Positions 1 to 7,157 of a stretch of DNA of 19,387 nucleotides are shown here, in pieces. Under the pieces are notes generated by a model. It saw only the letters and a list, made by a program, of their open reading frames with translations, was not told the origin of the DNA and ran no database searches. Each line of letters opens with the position of its first letter. Within the stretch, counting starts at the first letter, position 1. This stretch comes from Gammaproteobacteria bacterium. Its GTDB lineage: Bacteria > Pseudomonadota > Gammaproteobacteria > Pseudomonadales > UBA7434. The stretch is taken from contig JAJRPK010000370.1 in the NCBI GenBank assembly GCA_024280785.1, forward strand, positions 1-19,387, given 5' to 3'. Made by a program: the position numbers and the translations under genes.

Positions 1-1
1 C

Positions 2-586
2 GATGACTTTGTCCAAAAGAATGAATCCTGGATGGGGTTCTCACGTATTTTTGATAACGTCTGGAGTGGTTGTCGCCATATTACCGGCGGCCCCACACAG
101 ATGGACAAGTTTGGTCAGTCTAATATTTCTTGCATAGGCGGCACCTATGCACAACCTAAAGTTCAGATGTTAGGGGCGCGTGGTTTTCCTGGGAATTCCA
201 TAAGTCATGCTAACTCTTTCTTGGTTCCCGTACATAACAAACGTGTTTTTGTCGACGGTGAATGCGATATGGTTTGTACCATTGGCTACAACCCTGACCG
301 CTTAACTAAAGGTCGCAATCTGGCCGATGTCGATTTGCGTATGGTATTAACTAATTTATGCGTAATGGATTTTGGTGGGCCAGACTTCCAGATGCGGGTT
401 GTGAGTCTTCATCCCGGAGTGGATATTAATGAGGTGGTCGAAAATACGAGTTTTGAGCTCTGTATTCCTGATTCCATTGCTGTAACGGCAGCGCCAACTG
501 TTGAACAGCTTGCGGTGATAGGTCAAATAGACCCGCATAATTTGCGCTCTAAACAGCTTAAAGATAACCCTTCTGGTGTTCGTTAG
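2..586 (+). CDS. ipdB: IpdB-like CoA-transferase-family ring hydrolase subunit, 5'-truncated by window edge
   Basis: The reading frame is open from base 2 to the TAG at 584-586, giving the last 194 residues. Full-length IpdB proteins are about 250 residues, so roughly 55-65 N-terminal residues lie outside the window. The ATG at 32 is internal and is not proposed as the start. The sequence resembles the beta subunit of family I CoA transferases (COG2057), specifically the IpdB branch: the GGPTQMDKFGQSN stretch, the GNSISHANSF stretch and the VFVDGECDMVCTIGY stretch are typical. In M. tuberculosis, IpdA and IpdB form a heteromer that, despite the fold, hydrolyses the remaining carbocycle (ring C) of a CoA-bound cholesterol metabolite. 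The partner ipdA would be expected just upstream, outside the window. The neighbouring echA20, fadE and fadA6 genes support the assignment. Confidence 0.88.
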   Translation, partial: DDFVQKNESWMGFSRIFDNVWSGCRHITGGPTQMDKFGQSNISCIGGTYAQPKVQMLGARGFPGNSISHANSFLVPVHNKRVFVDGECDMVCTIGYNPDRLTKGRNLADVDLRMVLTNLCVMDFGGPDFQMRVVSLHPGVDINEVVENTSFELCIPDSIAVTAAPTVEQLAVIGQIDPHNLRSKQLKDNPSGVR

Positions 587-601
587 TACATTAGTTTATT
601 C

Positions 602-628
602 CTCTACCACTAGTCCGGTAGAGTTTTT
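602..628 (+). terminator. Possible intrinsic terminator or attenuator after ipdB
   Basis: A 7-bp stem (602-608 pairing with 617-623) with an 8-nt loop is followed by five T residues (624-628). It lies in the 83-bp gap between ipdB and echA20. The stem is short, and the genes on both sides belong to one pathway, so partial attenuation is as likely as full termination. Confidence 0.45.
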
Positions 629-669
629 AGCTTAGTCATTTTGATCAAACTCCTCAGCAAGGTAATAGT

Positions 670-1428
670 ATGTCACAGCCCTTTGGAACAACGATCCACG
701 ATAATGGTGTTGCCGAACTTATTTTTAATCATCCACCGGTGAATGCATTCGATAGTCACACTTGGTTTGCTATCGCCAATGAAATTGACGCATTGGGCAG
801 TAATGATCAGGTACGGGTTATTATTATTGCGGCAGAGGGTAAAGGCTTTTGTGCCGGTGTTGATATCAAAGAGTTAGCCGCTGATAGCAGTAAAATTCTT
901 GATGTTAACCGCGGTAATTACGATACGTTTAAAGCGATTCATCTCAATCCAAAACCGGTTATTGTCGCGTTACACGGCTTTGTTTTGGGCGGTGGTATCG
1001 GTATTAGTGGTGCGGCTGATATTATTATTGCTTCCGAGTGCGCTAGTTTTGGAGTGCCAGAAATTGACCGCGGGGCCCTGGGTGGTGGCGCACATTTACA
1101 GCGAATGTTTTCCGTGCAAAAAGTGCGATATATGTATTTTACCGGCGAGTTTATAGATGCTCAAGAAGCTTATCGTTTAGGTGCGGTAGAGAGAGTGGTT
1201 CCTCGTGAGGAGCTAATGTCGACAGCCCGCGACATGGCCAATAAAATTGCCGAAAAATCACCCGCAATGGTGGCCTTGGCGAAAGAAGCGTTAAATGGAA
1301 TCGAAGACGGTAATTTAGAAAACAAATATCGCTGGGAGCAAGGCTTTACTTTTGAAGCCTATACCATGGGTGATTCACAAGAAGCGCGAGATGCTTTTCT
1401 TGAGAAGCGTAATGCAGAATTTGATTAA
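670..1428 (+). CDS. echA20: EchA20-like enoyl-CoA hydratase/crotonase (steroid D-ring opening)
   Basis: This 252-residue crotonase-superfamily protein has the usual length for the family. The first oxyanion-hole motif is GFCAGVDIKEL, with Ala62-Gly63. The second is the Gly-rich GGGIGISGAADI segment at about residues 106-117. The stretch EIDRGALGGGAHLQRMF is characteristic of the EchA20 branch rather than of beta-oxidation hydratases. In M. tuberculosis, EchA20 hydrolytically opens ring D of a CoA thioester derived from the HIP intermediate, directly before IpdAB. Adjacency to ipdB reproduces the actinobacterial pairing. The ATG start is preceded by AAGG at 659-662. A bacterial crotonase cannot be assigned to a substrate by sequence alone, so the substrate is inferred from relatedness and context. 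Confidence 0.85.
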   Translation: MSQPFGTTIHDNGVAELIFNHPPVNAFDSHTWFAIANEIDALGSNDQVRVIIIAAEGKGFCAGVDIKELAADSSKILDVNRGNYDTFKAIHLNPKPVIVALHGFVLGGGIGISGAADIIIASECASFGVPEIDRGALGGGAHLQRMFSVQKVRYMYFTGEFIDAQEAYRLGAVERVVPREELMSTARDMANKIAEKSPAMVALAKEALNGIEDGNLENKYRWEQGFTFEAYTMGDSQEARDAFLEKRNAEFD

Positions 1429-1531
1429 TGCTCGGCCGAAAAGTTGGGTTGAATGCTTGATCAAATGATAGCGCCAAGACTTCATTAAGATCAATTTTAA
1501 TAGATACACTGTAAAAACACGTTAGGACTTT

Positions 1532-2701
1532 ATGGACTTAAATTACACACAAGAACAAAATGATTTTCGAGCGGAGGTTAGGCAGTGGTTAGCGACTAAT
1601 GTACCTGCTGACCCTTTGCCTAGCTTTGACACCGAAGAAGGCTTCCAGGCACATCGCGAGTGGGAGGTTAAGTTGTATGAAGGTCGTTGGGGGATGATCA
1701 CCTGGCCCGAAGCAATGGGTGGTCGTGGGGCGGACCTATTGCAGTGGTTGATCTTTGAAGAAGAATATTATGCGGCTGGAGCGCCGTTACGGGTCAACCA
1801 AAACGGTATCTTTTTACTCGGGCCAACGATGATGGAGTACGGTACTGAGGAACAGAAAAAACGATTTTTAAACGGTATGGCTACCGGTAAGGATATTTGG
1901 TGCCAAGCTTGGTCTGAGCCCAATGCGGGTTCCGATATGGCAGCAATACGCGCCAAAGCTGAGCTGTCAGAAGATGGCAAATACTATATTATCAATGGCC
2001 AAAAAACCTGGTCAACCAGAGCTGTGTGGGCCGATTGGGCGTTTGGTATGTTTCGCACCGATCCCAACTCCGAGAGGCATAAGGGACTTAGTTTTATCTT
2101 AGTGCCGTTAGAGCTGGAAGGCATTACTGTACGACCTATACCACAGCTTAACGGTTTACCAGGCTTTGCCGAAATATTTTTTGACAATGTCAGGGTTCCT
2201 GTTGACTGTCTGCTCGGTGAAGTTGGCAAGGGCTGGAGTGTCGCTATGGCAACGGCGGGGTTTGAACGGGGCCTGATGTTGCGTTCTCCTGCAAGATTTC
2301 AACAGACAGCTAAACGTTTGGTCGAGCTATATAAAGAAAATCAAACCAGTGCCGACCGCGATCCTGCGGTAAGAAATTCTGTGATCAAAGCCTATATGGA
2401 CGCAGAGGCCTATACTTTGGCGACCTATCAAACGGCGTGTCGCTTGGTTAAAGGTGGAAAGATTGGCGCGGAATCTTCGACTAATAAAATATTTTGGTCT
2501 GAGCTCGATAGAGATATGCACGCCACAGCGATGAGTCTGTTAGGTGCGCGGGCAGAATTAGAACCGCATGCTCCTGATGCAGCTGGAGTGGGAAGTTGGT
2601 TAGACGGTTGGTTGTTCGCTCAAAGCGGCCCTATCTATGCCGGTACCAACGAAATTCAACGCAACATTATTGCCGAGCGGATGCTTGGCATGCCAAGGTA
2701 G
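1532..2701 (+). CDS. fadE31: FadE31-type acyl-CoA dehydrogenase (large/alpha-type subunit)
   Basis: A 389-residue acyl-CoA dehydrogenase closely resembling mycobacterial FadE31 across its length (WPE..GGR near residue 58, W-C-Q-A-W-SEP..GSDMA near 127, GQKTWSTRA near 157, LRSPARF near 250). The N-terminal alpha-helical, central beta and C-terminal helical FAD domains are all present. At the canonical catalytic glutamate position near the C-terminus the sequence is YAGTNEIQRN, with Ala370 where MCAD-type enzymes have Glu. This is also true of FadE31 and fits the heterotetrameric (alpha2beta2) steroid dehydrogenases, where each subunit contributes part of the site. The partner should be the next gene, 14 bp downstream, whose ribosome-binding site overlaps this stop codon. 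Expected role: desaturation of a CoA-activated C/D-ring intermediate. Confidence 0.88.
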   Translation: MDLNYTQEQNDFRAEVRQWLATNVPADPLPSFDTEEGFQAHREWEVKLYEGRWGMITWPEAMGGRGADLLQWLIFEEEYYAAGAPLRVNQNGIFLLGPTMMEYGTEEQKKRFLNGMATGKDIWCQAWSEPNAGSDMAAIRAKAELSEDGKYYIINGQKTWSTRAVWADWAFGMFRTDPNSERHKGLSFILVPLELEGITVRPIPQLNGLPGFAEIFFDNVRVPVDCLLGEVGKGWSVAMATAGFERGLMLRSPARFQQTAKRLVELYKENQTSADRDPAVRNSVIKAYMDAEAYTLATYQTACRLVKGGKIGAESSTNKIFWSELDRDMHATAMSLLGARAELEPHAPDAAGVGSWLDGWLFAQSGPIYAGTNEIQRNIIAERMLGMPR

Positions 2702-2715
2702 AGGAGACGATAGCA

Positions 2716-3762
2716 ATGGATTTTACCTTTACCGAAGATCAATTATTGTTTCAAGAATCAGCGCGCGAATTCTTGCTTAACGAGATTACCGCCGAGAAAA
2801 TTCGCGGTCTATGGGAAACCGATAGCGGCCGTTCTGATGAATTATGGAGACAGCTTGCCGAGCTGGGGTTGAGTAGCATTACTGTGCCTGAAGAGTACGG
2901 TGGTTTAGGCATGAATGAGTTGGATTTCATTTTGATTGCTCAAGAGTGCGGTTATGTCGCCTTGCCAGAACCGCTAGTTCATACGGCGTTAGTTGCCGTG
3001 CCTACGGTACTTGCTATCTCCTCATTGAAAGACGAATGGCTGCCAAAAATTGCCTCGGGTAGTGCTAAGGTTATCGTTGGTCTTGAGGCTAATTTATTAG
3101 TCGAAGATGCACATTTGGCAGATTTGTTGATTTTACAAAGTGGCGAAGAACTTCACGCTCTAAAACCGGAACAGGTGCAGCTTCAATACAATCAATCGGT
3201 CGACCCCAGTCGAAAACTGTATTCAATTGATTGGACACCCTCTAAAGATACTTTGGTAGCCAAAGGCCCGGAGGGTAGGGCAATAATTAATGCCGCGCTC
3301 AATCGAGGTGCGTTAGGTGTCGCTGCTGAATGTCTGGGCTTGTCACAGCGGATGATTGACCTCGCCGTTGACTACACGTCGGAACGACAGCAATTTGGTA
3401 AACCCATTGGCAGTTTTCAGGCCGTTAAACACTTGATGTCTAATGTGGCATTTAAGTTAGAGTACGCAAAGGCGCCGGTCTACCGAGCAGCCTATGCCTT
3501 GGCACACAATTTAGATTCAGCCGCTGTTAATGTCAGTCAAGCGAAGTTTGCTGCGAGCGAAGTGGCATAAATTGCCGCCAAAAATACCATGCAAGTTCAC
3601 GGCGCGATGGGCTATACATGGGAAGTTGATTTGCATATTTATATGAAAAAAGCGTGGGCCTACAACAACACATGGGGTGACGTTGCATTACACCAGCAAC
3701 GGGTAGCTGACGTAATTTTCTCAGATCAGGCGATGCTGGGAGCAGGTAACACTTTTATTTAG
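2716..3762 (+). pseudogene. FadE32/FadE33-type acyl-CoA dehydrogenase subunit interrupted by an in-frame TAA
   Basis: The start is the ATG at 2716, with a strong GAGGAG Shine-Dalgarno at 2701-2706 that overlaps the stop of the preceding gene. Upstream in-frame codons lie inside the FadE31 gene and are not used. Codons 1-284 encode a typical small-subunit steroid acyl-CoA dehydrogenase, including the FAD-contacting ERQQFG motif (residues 223-228). Codon 285 (3568-3570) is TAA. The same frame then continues for 63 codons with clear family sequence (QVHGAMGYTWEVDLHIYMKK) to the TAG at 3760-3762. Between the shared AK and the shared TWE, this gene and the paralogue at 7158 align without a gap, so a single substitution (for example CAA to TAA) explains the break. 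The product would end at 284 residues and lose the GYTWE.D region. This may be a recent nonsense mutation or a sequencing error. The 7158 paralogue might compensate. Confidence 0.85.
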
Positions 3763-3805
3763 TTTAACCATATTCCCATTAAACCGTTTCATTGGAGATA
3801 GTTAA

Positions 3806-4954
3806 ATGCCTGAAGCTTATATTGTCGATGCACTGCGATCACCCACGGGGCGCCGCAAAGGGGGCCTGTCTCAGATCCATGCGGCAGATTTAGGGGCCCA
3901 TGTCATCAAGGCTATAGTCGAACGCAATAGCATTCCCGCCGACGAATATGACGATGTAATATTTGGTTGTGTCGATACGATTGGCCCGTTAGCTGGCGAT
4001 ATAGCCAGAACTTGTTGGCTGGTTGCTGGTATGCCCGATTGCGTGCCGGGAACGACCATTGATCGACAGTGTGGTTCATCACAGCAAGCGGTGCATTTTG
4101 CGGCGCAAGCGGTGATGAGCGGGACGCAGGACGTGATTTTAGCCGGCGGCGTGCAAACGATGACTCAAATTCCGATCAGCTCGGCCATGATAGCGGCTGA
4201 GCCAATGGGTTTTAGCGACCCGTTTACGGGTTCTAAAGGTTGGGTCAAAAGGTACGGAAATAAGCCGCCTACGCAATTTAATTCGGCGCAGATGATTGCT
4301 GATAAATGGGGTTTTAGTCGCAAAGACTTGGAAGTATATTCGTTAGAGTCACATACGAGAGCAATCAAAGCGATTAAAGAAGGACGTTTTGCTCGTGAAA
4401 TCGTAGCTCTCGAAGGTGTGGAGCACGATGAAACCCCGCGAGAAAGCAGTTTAGAAAAAATGGCCGAGTTGGACTTTCTATTTGGCTGCGACAAGGTCAC
4501 GGTCACCGTTTCAAGCCAGACCTGCGATGCCAGCAGCGCCATGTTAATTGTTTCCGAAGCGGCGCTAAAAAAGTATCAACTAACTCCTAGAGCACGAATA
4601 CATCATATTAGTGTTAGAGGCGATGACCCTATTTGGATGTTAACCGGCCCCATAGTGGCAACCGAACATGCATTGAAAAAATCGGGTATGACGATGGCGG
4701 ATATCGATGTCGTAGAAATAAACGAAGCCTTTGCATCGGTAGCAATGGCGTGGTTAAAAGAAACCGGCTACGATCCTGCAAAAACTAATGTGAATGGCGG
4801 CGCTATAGCATTAGGGCATCCACTAGGTGCTAGCGGAACTAAGTTAATGACGACGTTACTGCACGAATTAGAACGCTCAGGTGGACGCTACGGTTTACAA
4901 ACGATGTGCGAAGGCGGCGGCCAGGCGAATGTAACTATACTTGAACGCCTTTAA
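3806..4954 (+). CDS. fadA6: FadA6-like thiolase
   Basis: A 382-residue thiolase closely matching mycobacterial FadA6 over its full length, including the DRQCGSSQQ, TQIPISSAM and RESSLEKMA stretches and the TMCEGGGQANVTI(L)ERL end. The catalytic set is complete: nucleophile Cys89, the NEAF loop, His338 in GHPLGASG and the second Cys368 in TMCEGGG. In M. tuberculosis, FadA6 performs thiolysis of a ring-opened product in the last stages of C/D-ring degradation, releasing acyl-CoA units for central metabolism. Here it follows the fadE31/fadE32-type pair by 43 bp, with a GGAG ribosome-binding site at 3793-3796, so co-transcription is likely. Confidence 0.9.
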   Translation: MPEAYIVDALRSPTGRRKGGLSQIHAADLGAHVIKAIVERNSIPADEYDDVIFGCVDTIGPLAGDIARTCWLVAGMPDCVPGTTIDRQCGSSQQAVHFAAQAVMSGTQDVILAGGVQTMTQIPISSAMIAAEPMGFSDPFTGSKGWVKRYGNKPPTQFNSAQMIADKWGFSRKDLEVYSLESHTRAIKAIKEGRFAREIVALEGVEHDETPRESSLEKMAELDFLFGCDKVTVTVSSQTCDASSAMLIVSEAALKKYQLTPRARIHHISVRGDDPIWMLTGPIVATEHALKKSGMTMADIDVVEINEAFASVAMAWLKETGYDPAKTNVNGGAIALGHPLGASGTKLMTTLLHELERSGGRYGLQTMCEGGGQANVTILERL

Positions 4955-4983
4955 ATTGGTAGCAGCCATTTCGATAGATTAAA

Positions 4984-5025
4984 ATCAGGCATTTAAAGTC
5001 AGGCACTTAAAACCAGATACTTAAA
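4984..5025 (+). repeat. Three degenerate 14-bp tandem repeats
   Basis: Three consecutive 14-bp units at 4984-4997, 4998-5011 and 5012-5025 share the pattern TCAGGCA(C/T)TTAAA with a few substitutions. They fill most of the 103-bp spacer between fadA6 and the ketosteroid isomerase gene. No function is evident. They could be slippage products or direct-repeat protein-binding sites. Confidence 0.7.
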
Positions 5026-5057
5026 ATTAATGTAGTAACTAAAACGGGGATTACACT

Positions 5058-5438
5058 ATGTCACTGGAACAAAAAATAGCAGATGCGGTTAACACTTATA
5101 TTGGTGCGTTTGAAAGCGGCGATTTAGAAGCGATAATGGGCATTTACGCTGACGAATGTTCGGTTGAAGACCCCGTTGGTTCGCCCGTTAAACAAGGCCG
5201 TGAAGCTGTTCGCGAGTTTTACCAAGGTGCGATGAGTATGGGGGTTAAATTAAAACTTGAATCGGAAATTCGTATCGCCGGTAATGAAGCCGCCTTTGCA
5301 TTTACGGGTAGCGTGGATCTGGGCGAAAGCATCATGCGCTTTAACCCTATTGATGTGATGGTTTTTAACGACGAGGGCAAGGTCACCTCAATGCGCGCGT
5401 TTTTTGGGCCGACAAACTCGAGCACGGAATCGAAGTAA
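5058..5438 (+). CDS. ksi: Steroid delta5-3-ketosteroid isomerase (KSI)
   Basis: A 126-residue NTF2-fold protein whose numbering coincides with the Comamonas testosteroni isomerase. Tyr14 and Asp99 form the oxyanion hole. Asp38, in VEDPVGS, is the proton-shuttling base. The GREAVREFY, NEAAFAFT and KVTSMRAFFG segments also match the steroid isomerase family rather than generic SnoaL proteins. The enzyme moves the double bond of 3-oxo-5-ene steroids to the conjugated 4-ene, an early step in breakdown of 3-beta-hydroxy-5-ene steroids after oxidation at C3. Its position among C/D-ring genes is unusual. A GGGG ribosome-binding site lies at 5046-5049, and the stop overlaps the next start by one base, so the two genes are translationally coupled. 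Confidence 0.9.
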   Translation: MSLEQKIADAVNTYIGAFESGDLEAIMGIYADECSVEDPVGSPVKQGREAVREFYQGAMSMGVKLKLESEIRIAGNEAAFAFTGSVDLGESIMRFNPIDVMVFNDEGKVTSMRAFFGPTNSSTESK

Positions 5439-5878
5439 TGGAATCTGTTACGGGTAACAGCAATCCATTTTATGATTTGGCTTGTCGTTACGCGCAAGCG
5501 GTGGATAGGCGTAATAAGGAATTGCTACTTCCATTGTTTGCCGTAGACGCAAAAATTCTTGCGCCTGGCGGTATCGAAGTGAACGGTCACGAAGACTTAG
5601 CGGGCATGCCGGAAATGATGGCGAAAATGTTTGAGTGCACACAACACAAGATATTTAATCAAACGATTAGTATTCAAAATGACACAGCGACCGGTGAAAC
5701 TTATTGTACGGCGAGCCATATCAAGGTCGTTGACGGCAAGCGGGAAGTTGAGGATTGGGCTATTCGTTATCAAGATCAATATGTAAAAATCGACGGTCAA
5801 TGGTTGTTTCAGCGTCGTGAGTTAATTGTCGATTGGGTCGAAGTGAGACCTGCCATGATATACGGTGAACAGTTTTAG
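5438..5878 (+). CDS. SnoaL-like / NTF2-fold protein coupled to ksi
   Basis: The start ATG shares its A with the TAA of ksi (TAATG at 5436-5440), which implies translational coupling. The 146-residue sequence has the SnoaL_4-type layout: an N-terminal helix with RYAQAVDRRNKELLLPLF, a CTQHKIFN segment, a GETYCTASH strand and a C-terminal RRELIVDW strand. Such proteins are cone-shaped barrels that act as isomerases, cyclases, dehydratases or hydroxylating-enzyme partners. The KSI catalytic triad is not conserved here, so a second identical isomerase is unlikely. Context suggests a lyase- or isomerase-type step on a steroid intermediate, or a small-molecule-binding subunit, but I cannot name the reaction. 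Confidence 0.75.
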   Translation: MESVTGNSNPFYDLACRYAQAVDRRNKELLLPLFAVDAKILAPGGIEVNGHEDLAGMPEMMAKMFECTQHKIFNQTISIQNDTATGETYCTASHIKVVDGKREVEDWAIRYQDQYVKIDGQWLFQRRELIVDWVEVRPAMIYGEQF

Positions 5879-5963
5879 AGACTCTTGGGTTTCTGATGTA
5901 AAATATTATAGTAGCCAGAATTGTAAAATTTATTTTTTAATTTAAGTCTTCGGAGAGTTTTCC

Positions 5964-6851
5964 ATGAGTGGAATTTGTGACGGTAGAGTCGTAATTATTA
6001 CGGGAGCAGGCGGCGGATTAGGTGCTGCACATGCGCGATCATTCGCTAGCGCAGGTGCTAGCGTAATCGTCAATGATATTAACGCCGAAGCGGCTCAAGC
6101 GGTAGTCGATGAAATTACTGCCGCCGGCGGTAAAGCGGTTGTTAATACCTCGGATATCACCCATTACGACGACTCAGCCAATGCGGTTAAACAAGCAATT
6201 GAAACCTACGGCGCATTGCACGTGGTGGTCAATAACGCAGGTATCAATCGCGATCGTATGTTTGCCTCTTTAACAGAGGCAGATTGGGATGCGATTATGG
6301 CGGTACATTTAAAAGGCCATTTTTGTATTTCTTCACATGCCGTTCACTACTGGCGTGCTGAGTCTAAAGCCGGCAATCCGGTAGACGCCAGAATTATTAA
6401 CACTTCGTCGGGAGCGGGATTGCAGGGTTCAATTGGACAATCTAATTATGCCGCAGCGAAGGCAGGTATCGCAGCGCTGACATTGAATCAGGCGGCTGAA
6501 CTTGGCCGTTATGGCATTAGTGTTAATGCGATAACGCCGGCTGCTCGCACAGGTATGACGACGGCGGTTGAGTCAATGGCCACGAGAATGGCCAAGCCAG
6601 AAGATGGCAGCTTTGATTACTGGGCGCCAGAGAATGTTTCTCCTTTATTGATTTGGTTGGCGTCTGAAGATGGGGCCAAGGTAAGTGGTCGTATATTTGA
6701 ATGCGAAGGAGGAAAAATCTCAATCGCCGATGGCTGGCGTAGTACGGAAGGCGTCGACAAAGGTGATCGCTGGCAAGCCGAAGAAATTGGCAAAGCAATG
6801 GACGAATTACTAACTAAAGAAGTTCCAGCGCAAAAAGTCTATGGGACTTAA
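5964..6851 (+). CDS. Short-chain dehydrogenase/reductase, probable steroid or 3-hydroxyacyl-CoA dehydrogenase
   Basis: A 295-residue classical SDR with a somewhat long C-terminus. The nucleotide-binding motif TGAGGGLG spans residues 13-20, NNAG follows near residue 90, and the catalytic Ser149-Tyr162-Lys166 are in correct spacing. An Asp (VNDIN) at the end of the second strand suggests NAD(H) preference. The sequence resembles the hydroxyacyl-CoA dehydrogenase domain of multifunctional enzyme type 2 and the mycobacterial Rv3548c/Hsd4-type dehydrogenases found in cholesterol clusters. The likely role is oxidation of a hydroxyl on a CoA-bound steroid fragment. The exact substrate cannot be read from sequence. 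A GGAGAG ribosome-binding site lies at 5952-5957. The gene is followed by a mobile-element-like insertion rather than directly by the next gene. Confidence 0.82.
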   Translation: MSGICDGRVVIITGAGGGLGAAHARSFASAGASVIVNDINAEAAQAVVDEITAAGGKAVVNTSDITHYDDSANAVKQAIETYGALHVVVNNAGINRDRMFASLTEADWDAIMAVHLKGHFCISSHAVHYWRAESKAGNPVDARIINTSSGAGLQGSIGQSNYAAAKAGIAALTLNQAAELGRYGISVNAITPAARTGMTTAVESMATRMAKPEDGSFDYWAPENVSPLLIWLASEDGAKVSGRIFECEGGKISIADGWRSTEGVDKGDRWQAEEIGKAMDELLTKEVPAQKVYGT

Positions 6852-6895
6852 ACATTAGACAAGTTGTTCACGGCAATCTTAGTTGATGTCAGAGG

Positions 6896-7064
6896 AATGG
6901 TACTTACTTAAGCGTAAGACCGGTGTTTATCCCCATAAAAACAACTGTGGCATGGATGCCACAGTTGAGCTACATGGACGTATTTACCGCGTTTTTTCTG
7001 GGGATAAACACCGGTCTTACTCGGATCGAAGCTAAAACACTGCCACTTTAAGTAAGTGCCAGTC
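6896..7064. mobile_element. 169-bp MITE-like inverted-repeat element with 10-bp flanking direct repeats
   Basis: The element nearly fills the 306-bp gap between the SDR and the next dehydrogenase. Its ends are near-perfect inverted repeats, GGTACTTACTTAA at 6899-6911 and TTAAGTAAGTGCC at 7048-7060. Inside these, a perfect 21-bp inverted repeat pairs 6914-6934 with 7000-7020. The centre carries a tight hairpin (AACTGTGGCAT at 6942-6952 pairing with ATGCCACAGTT at 6955-6965). An exact direct repeat, ATGTCAGAGG, flanks it at 6886-6895 and 7065-7074, as expected of a target-site duplication. No transposase is encoded, so it would be non-autonomous. The TSD length is compatible with IS4-type transposases, but no family can be proven here. 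Confidence 0.72.
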
Positions 7065-7157
7065 ATGTCAGAGGGTCATTATCCAGGGCAATTATCCTAA
7101 GTAATTGCCCGTTAGTAGTTAGTAGTAACGTGTCACTAAATTACCGAGGTTACAACG

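Noticed and set aside
641..1464. TTGATCAA palindromes upstream of echA20 (641-648) and of the FadE31-type gene (1457-1464) as a shared operator
   Set aside because: The same 8-mer also occurs inside coding sequence (near 14232 and 15619), so it is not specific to promoters in this AT-rich window.
2596..2715. An upstream start giving a 324-residue FadE32-like protein
   Set aside because: The extra 40 codons overlap the FadE31-type gene out of frame. The ATG at 2716 has a strong ribosome-binding site and matches the family N-terminus.
3589..3762. The segment after the internal TAA as an independent small gene
   Set aside because: It is the C-terminal continuation of the same dehydrogenase frame, with no ribosome-binding site before the internal ATG.
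4165..4542. 125-residue reverse-strand reading frame inside fadA6
   Set aside because: It has no recognisable domain and mirrors the codon pattern of the well-supported thiolase gene. Other reverse-strand frames in the window are shadows of the same kind.
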